Assembly (NCBI GenBank): GCA_900550765.1
Contig: URTC01000050.1
Coordinates: 1-9,215, forward strand
Reading direction: 5' to 3'
From: an uncultured Clostridia bacterium
Lineage (GTDB): Bacteria > Bacillota > Clostridia > Christensenellales > QALW01
Length of the DNA stretch: 9,215 nt
The first letter of the stretch is position 1. The number at the start of each line of letters is the position of its first letter. Below are positions 6,700-9,215 of the stretch, piece by piece. A program made the position numbers and the translations under genes. The notes beneath the pieces were generated by a model. It was not told the DNA's origin. It made no database searches and saw nothing but the letters and a program-made list of their open reading frames with translations.

Positions 6700-7252
6700 G
6701 ACGGCCGCCGTGTTTGTTTGTGCGGCGGGTATGACGGTTTCGGCATTTGGAATGATTCATGCTGCGGGACAGGAACCGGCAGCAGAACCTGTGCTTCCAA
6801 CTATACAGGAGCAGACAGATACCGTTTATGCAGGGTCTGCACCGGAGCAGGATGCAACGATTTTGGGGCAGGAAAAGAGGCTTCTGCCGCCGTGCGGCGT
6901 TTCCGATGATGCAGATAAGCTTTCTCTGTTTGTTTCTTTTCAGGTTCTGGAAAGCTCGGCGGAGGGCTGCCGTCTGCAGATCAGGAATTACAGTGCCCAA
7001 CATCTTCTTACTACCGGATATGTTTTCAGCCTGGAGGTAAAAAAGGATGGGACCTATGTGCCGGCAGTGTATCATACGGCGCCTTGCTGGCCGGATATCG
7101 CCTGTATAGTGGAGCCCGGCGGTACAGCAGAGCTGCGGGTTGCCTGGCACGCTTCCTACGGAACTCTGCCGCGGGGAGAATACCGAATTGTAGCCGAATA
7201 TTTTTCCGAGACCTCGGTGTTTACACAAAAAACGCCGTTTACCGTACTATAA
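6677..7252 (+). CDS. Secreted protein with a C-terminal bacterial Ig-like domain
   Basis: This 191-residue protein has a signal peptide (basic start MRIQKWIK, hydrophobic core about 9-27, probable cleavage after HAA at about 28-30) and no lipobox. A flexible Pro/Glu/Gln-rich stretch (about 32-66) leads to a domain of about 110 residues. Its text, with YVFSLEVKKDGTYVPAV (115-131) and YGTLPRGEYRIV (161-172), resembles the bacterial immunoglobulin-like domain often called Big_14, found in Clostridial secreted proteins and at the ends of BlaR1-like sensors. Four cysteines in the mature part (73, 98, 137, 143) could form disulfides. It is the third gene of the sigma factor operon, so it is probably part of the envelope response or a ligand or accessory of the vWA protein. 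The exact job is unknown. Confidence 0.75.
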   Translation: MRIQKWIKTAAVFVCAAGMTVSAFGMIHAAGQEPAAEPVLPTIQEQTDTVYAGSAPEQDATILGQEKRLLPPCGVSDDADKLSLFVSFQVLESSAEGCRLQIRNYSAQHLLTTGYVFSLEVKKDGTYVPAVYHTAPCWPDIACIVEPGGTAELRVAWHASYGTLPRGEYRIVAEYFSETSVFTQKTPFTVL

Positions 7253-7253
7253 T

Positions 7254-7285
7254 AAAAATCCCTCCGCAGCGCGGAGGGATTTTTT
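7254..7285 (+). terminator. Strong intrinsic terminator ending the ECF sigma operon
   Basis: TCCCTCCGC (7259-7267) pairs perfectly with GCGGAGGGA (7271-7279) around the 3-base loop AGC. The A tract at 7254-7258 pairs with the following T run (7280-7285). It begins 2 bases after the stop of the Ig-like protein gene. The A and T tracts make it potentially functional in both directions. Confidence 0.93.
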
Positions 7286-7561
7286 GTGTTAAGGCGTCGC
7301 TCTAATGCTGCCGGCGTATGCGTGTGTTTTTTTGCTTTCGGCTTTGCTGATTTCATAAATGAACCAAAGGATTCCCGTCTTCTCTTATCAGGAGAGCTTT
7401 CTTTTCCTCCGGTTTTTTGCAAAAAGCCGCCTCTCTCTGCAGAGAGAAGCAGGATGTTTTTTATACGATTGTATTTTTTTCTTTGTTGCTATCCGCGCGG
7501 CTGACGCAGGAGATTCATCTATAAAAAGGCCGTTTCGTGCTTTTAACGGGAACCCCAAAAA
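7286..7561. other. Intergenic stretch between convergent operons with no credible gene
   Basis: Neither strand shows an ORF with a ribosome binding site and protein-like composition. Open frames here translate to Arg/Lys- or Phe/Cys-rich text. Structure seen: TCTCTCTGCAGAGAGA (7432-7447), a perfect 16-base palindrome, and a near-palindrome GGTTTTTTGCAAAAAGCC (7411-7428). CCGTT/AACGG (7530-7534, 7545-7549) could form a small hairpin. No tRNA or known RNA family was recognised. Confidence 0.5.
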
Positions 7562-7593
7562 CTATAAAACACCCGGAGAAAGGTGTTTTATAG
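7557..7593 (-). terminator. Intrinsic terminator of the minus-strand ABC operon
   Basis: CTATAAAACACC (7562-7573) and GGTGTTTTATAG (7582-7593) form a perfect 12-bp stem with an 8-base loop. Read on the minus strand it is followed by TTTTT (plus-strand A run at 7557-7561). It lies about 80 bases beyond the stop codon of the minus-strand permease gene. Confidence 0.8.
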
Positions 7594-7674
7594 CTGTTTA
7601 TGAAGCTTTAAATGAAAAGGGGAGGATAAGACGCCTCTTTTGGGATTTGCGTAAACCCCTTTCCGCCTTATATA

Positions 7675-8514
7675 TTACTCCAAATTTAATTTTTTTTCAA
7701 GCAGATATTTTGAGAGGAAAAAGCATAAGATTGCAAATATTGCGCTTATGAGAATGGAAAGGGTATTGGTCAGGTTCATATAGCCATCTACGCTCATTTC
7801 CAGCAGGGTGCCGCTGCTTAACAGCAAGGGGAAAAACAGAACCACCGAACTGACAATGCTCTTGACGGCCGATATAGCAAAAATTAGGCCCATGGCCGCT
7901 AAAATCTTGTGCTTTCTGGCAATTACGGATCCGAGGATGATGGCGGTGTAGATCATCAATATTGTGCTGATGCAGGAGAATACCAGGTTGATAAGCGTTA
8001 GCACCAGCGCTGCCCAGCTTTGAAGATCTAAAAGGTTTAAAGTGGAAACAAGTTGTCGCAGAGAGAATAAAATAGCATCCCAATCCATACTAAAAATATC
8101 CATAAAAGGAATAAAAAGTATTACAAAAGCGCAAAATGCAGCAATCCATGCAAAGATGTTCCATACGAACGCTGTAAATAATTTGGAACAAAGAATGTTT
8201 GCCGGGGAAACCGGCAGCGTAAAGGTGAGATATCCTTCGTCCGTTACCAGATTTTTATAAAAATGCACCATCATAAAAACCATCATCAGCGCGCACAGAG
8301 CAAATAGGGCAAAAATGCACAGCATAAATAAAAATGCACTGGAAACGGTCAAAAAAACGTCTAATGCGGAAGGAATTCTTCCGGCGGAAAGACTTCTGTT
8401 AAACAGAAAGGAAAACCCTGCGCCTAAAATTCCCGTACCAAGAATGGAAAACAGCAGCGGCAGTCCGTAGCGCCGGGTATTGATGAAATCATATTTCAGC
8501 AGCTTGGAAAACAT
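7675..8514 (-). CDS. ABC-2 type transporter permease
   Basis: This 279-residue integral membrane protein has about six hydrophobic segments (roughly 18-38, 55-83, 112-137, 168-196, 205-232 and 250-270). The first and second transmembrane segments are followed by the motif TDEGYLTFTLPVSPANIL (91-108), characteristic of Clostridial ABC-2 permeases paired with an ATPase downstream of GntR-type regulators. It also has a conserved N-terminal KLLKYDF and a basic C-terminal end. Such permeases export drugs, peptides or lipids, or serve immunity, but the substrate is not readable here. The ATG at 8512-8514 is preceded on the minus strand by GGAGGT (plus positions 8521-8526) at 6-base spacing. It overlaps the upstream ATPase-like ORF by 19 bases, the usual coupling. 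The oddity is that this upstream ATPase lacks its N-terminal half, so as drawn the permease has no working motor. Confidence 0.88.
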   Translation of the reverse strand: MFSKLLKYDFINTRRYGLPLLFSILGTGILGAGFSFLFNRSLSAGRIPSALDVFLTVSSAFLFMLCIFALFALCALMMVFMMVHFYKNLVTDEGYLTFTLPVSPANILCSKLFTAFVWNIFAWIAAFCAFVILFIPFMDIFSMDWDAILFSLRQLVSTLNLLDLQSWAALVLTLINLVFSCISTILMIYTAIILGSVIARKHKILAAMGLIFAISAVKSIVSSVVLFFPLLLSSGTLLEMSVDGYMNLTNTLSILISAIFAILCFFLSKYLLEKKLNLE

Positions 8515-9215
8515 CTGAACACCTCCCTGAAAAATTGATCCAGCGACATTCCCTTTTGGGTACGCACGGTATCGACGGTATCGTGTACATAGATACGGCC
8601 GTTCTGGATAAAAAGGAATTCATCTAAAATTTTTTCCACATCCTGTATCAGATGGGTGGAAAGAATGACCGAAGCTTCCGGCCGGTAATTTTGAAGAATC
8701 GTATTCAAAATATACTCTCTGGCTGCCGGATCCACGCCGCCGATGGGCTCATCCAGCAGATAAAGCCTGGCTCTGCGCGCCATCACCAGCACCAGCTGTA
8801 CTTTTTCTCGTGTTCCCTTGGAGAGGGTTCTGAGCTTTGCCTGGGGCGGTACAGCCAGCAGCCGCAGCATGGTTTCGGCCTGTTTGGTATCCGTCAGCAC
8901 GGTCATGGTGCTGTGCGGAATACCGAGGAAGGACTGCTTGCTCATCAGGCCGCCGTAGATATACAGCGTATAGGGGGCCGACGCGCTGTCCGTTCCGGTC
9001 AGCAGGCCGGCCGTCTGCAGATAGCTGCGGTAGACACCCGCCATGCCGATGTAATCCGCCTGCGCATCATACAGGGGCGTGTAGGCGACCGTCAGGGTGG
9101 TATCCACGATATCCTCGGTATAGTAATCGCTCTGGATGATATTGCCAGTGTACGCCTTCACACGCAGATTGGCATAGCCGCGCAGCCGCAGCGTGGCATA
9201 CGCCGCGGAATAGCG
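8496..9215 (-). CDS. Chimeric ORF: DUF5696-like extracellular segment joined to the C-terminal half of an ABC ATPase (partial, runs off the window)
   Basis: The frame is open to the right edge, so the 239 visible residues are a C-terminal part; the GTG at 9161 is not a believable start. Visible residues 1-111 contain YANLRV, ADYIGMAGVYRSYLQTAGLL and KQSFLGIP, text resembling DUF5696 proteins, which are large, secreted and probably carbohydrate-related. From about 121 it is plainly the second half of an ABC-2 ATPase: LSKGTREK signature (131-138), Walker B LYLLDEP (151-157), D-loop GGVDP (159-163) and H-loop STHL (His188). It closes with the usual FREVFRC-type end. Walker A and the Q-loop are missing, so no ATP hydrolysis is expected. 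An extracellular domain fused to half a cytosolic ATPase makes no topological sense. The joint lies within residues 112-120 (plus positions about 8856-8882). A deletion, rearrangement or assembly misjoin explains it better than a designed fusion. Confidence 0.75.
   Translation of the reverse strand, partial: RYSAAYATLRLRGYANLRVKAYTGNIIQSDYYTEDIVDTTLTVAYTPLYDAQADYIGMAGVYRSYLQTAGLLTGTDSASAPYTLYIYGGLMSKQSFLGIPHSTMTVLTDTKQAETMLRLLAVPPQAKLRTLSKGTREKVQLVLVMARRARLYLLDEPIGGVDPAAREYILNTILQNYRPEASVILSTHLIQDVEKILDEFLFIQNGRIYVHDTVDTVRTQKGMSLDQFFREVFRCFPSC

Noticed and set aside
7156..7422. Minus-strand 88-codon frame over the ECF operon terminator
   Set aside because: It reads through a strong terminator hairpin and its Lys/Arg-rich translation looks like chance.
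7616..7662. AAAGGGG/CCCCTTT inverted repeat between the minus-strand terminator and the permease stop
   Set aside because: The 33-base loop and short stem make it a poor hairpin; no function could be argued.
7359..7751. Plus-strand 130-codon frame in the intergenic gap
   Set aside because: No ribosome binding site, it crosses the minus-strand terminator and runs into the 3' end of the minus-strand permease gene, and the composition is not protein-like.

Overview
The window reads like a chromosome segment of a Bacillota organism of the class Clostridia, perhaps a gut or metagenomic member. The grounds are strong AGGAGG-type ribosome binding sites, tightly packed or overlapping genes, T-rich intrinsic terminators, a small ECF sigma operon, and a six-TM ABC-2 permease of a kind typical of Clostridia. 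Base composition is moderate. No RNA gene, CRISPR array or insertion sequence was seen.

Left block (1-4773, + strand). A short ORF (73-279) resembles the C-terminal tail of a CDP-glycerol glycerophosphotransferase-like protein but has no convincing start. After a weak hairpin comes a four-gene operon: a lipoprotein solute-binding protein (412-1410), an ABC ATPase without a C-terminal regulatory domain (1427-2191), a double-domain permease (2197-3816), and a winged-helix/nucleotidyltransferase fusion resembling LicC-type cytidylyltransferases (3828-4715). It ends at a strong terminator. The ABC genes have the layout of the iron/polyamine/phosphonate importer group. The cytidylyltransferase-like partner makes a small phosphorylated or amino-alcohol compound (2-aminoethylphosphonate or choline type) the most attractive substrate guess. 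The operon may import a head group and activate it for cell-surface decoration; this is inference.

Middle block (4836-7285, + strand). A candidate ECF-type promoter (TGAAAC, 17-bp spacer, CGTTTT) precedes three overlapping genes: an ECF sigma factor (4893-5375), a membrane protein with an extracellular Ig-like domain and a vWA/MIDAS domain (5359-6699), and a secreted protein with a C-terminal Ig-like domain (6677-7252). The layout suggests an autoregulated cell-envelope stress or sensing system in which the vWA protein acts as sensor/anti-sigma. The operon ends at a very strong terminator.

Right block (7286-9215, - strand). A gap of about 400 bases without a credible gene carries the terminator of the minus-strand operon. 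That operon encodes an ABC-2 type permease (7675-8514) and, upstream, an ORF that runs off the window (8496-9215). This ORF is a chimera: its N-terminal part looks like an extracellular DUF5696-type protein and its C-terminal part is the second half of a cytosolic ABC ATPase, without Walker A or Q-loop. It marks either a deletion/rearrangement or a contig misjoin, and it is the oddest thing in the window.
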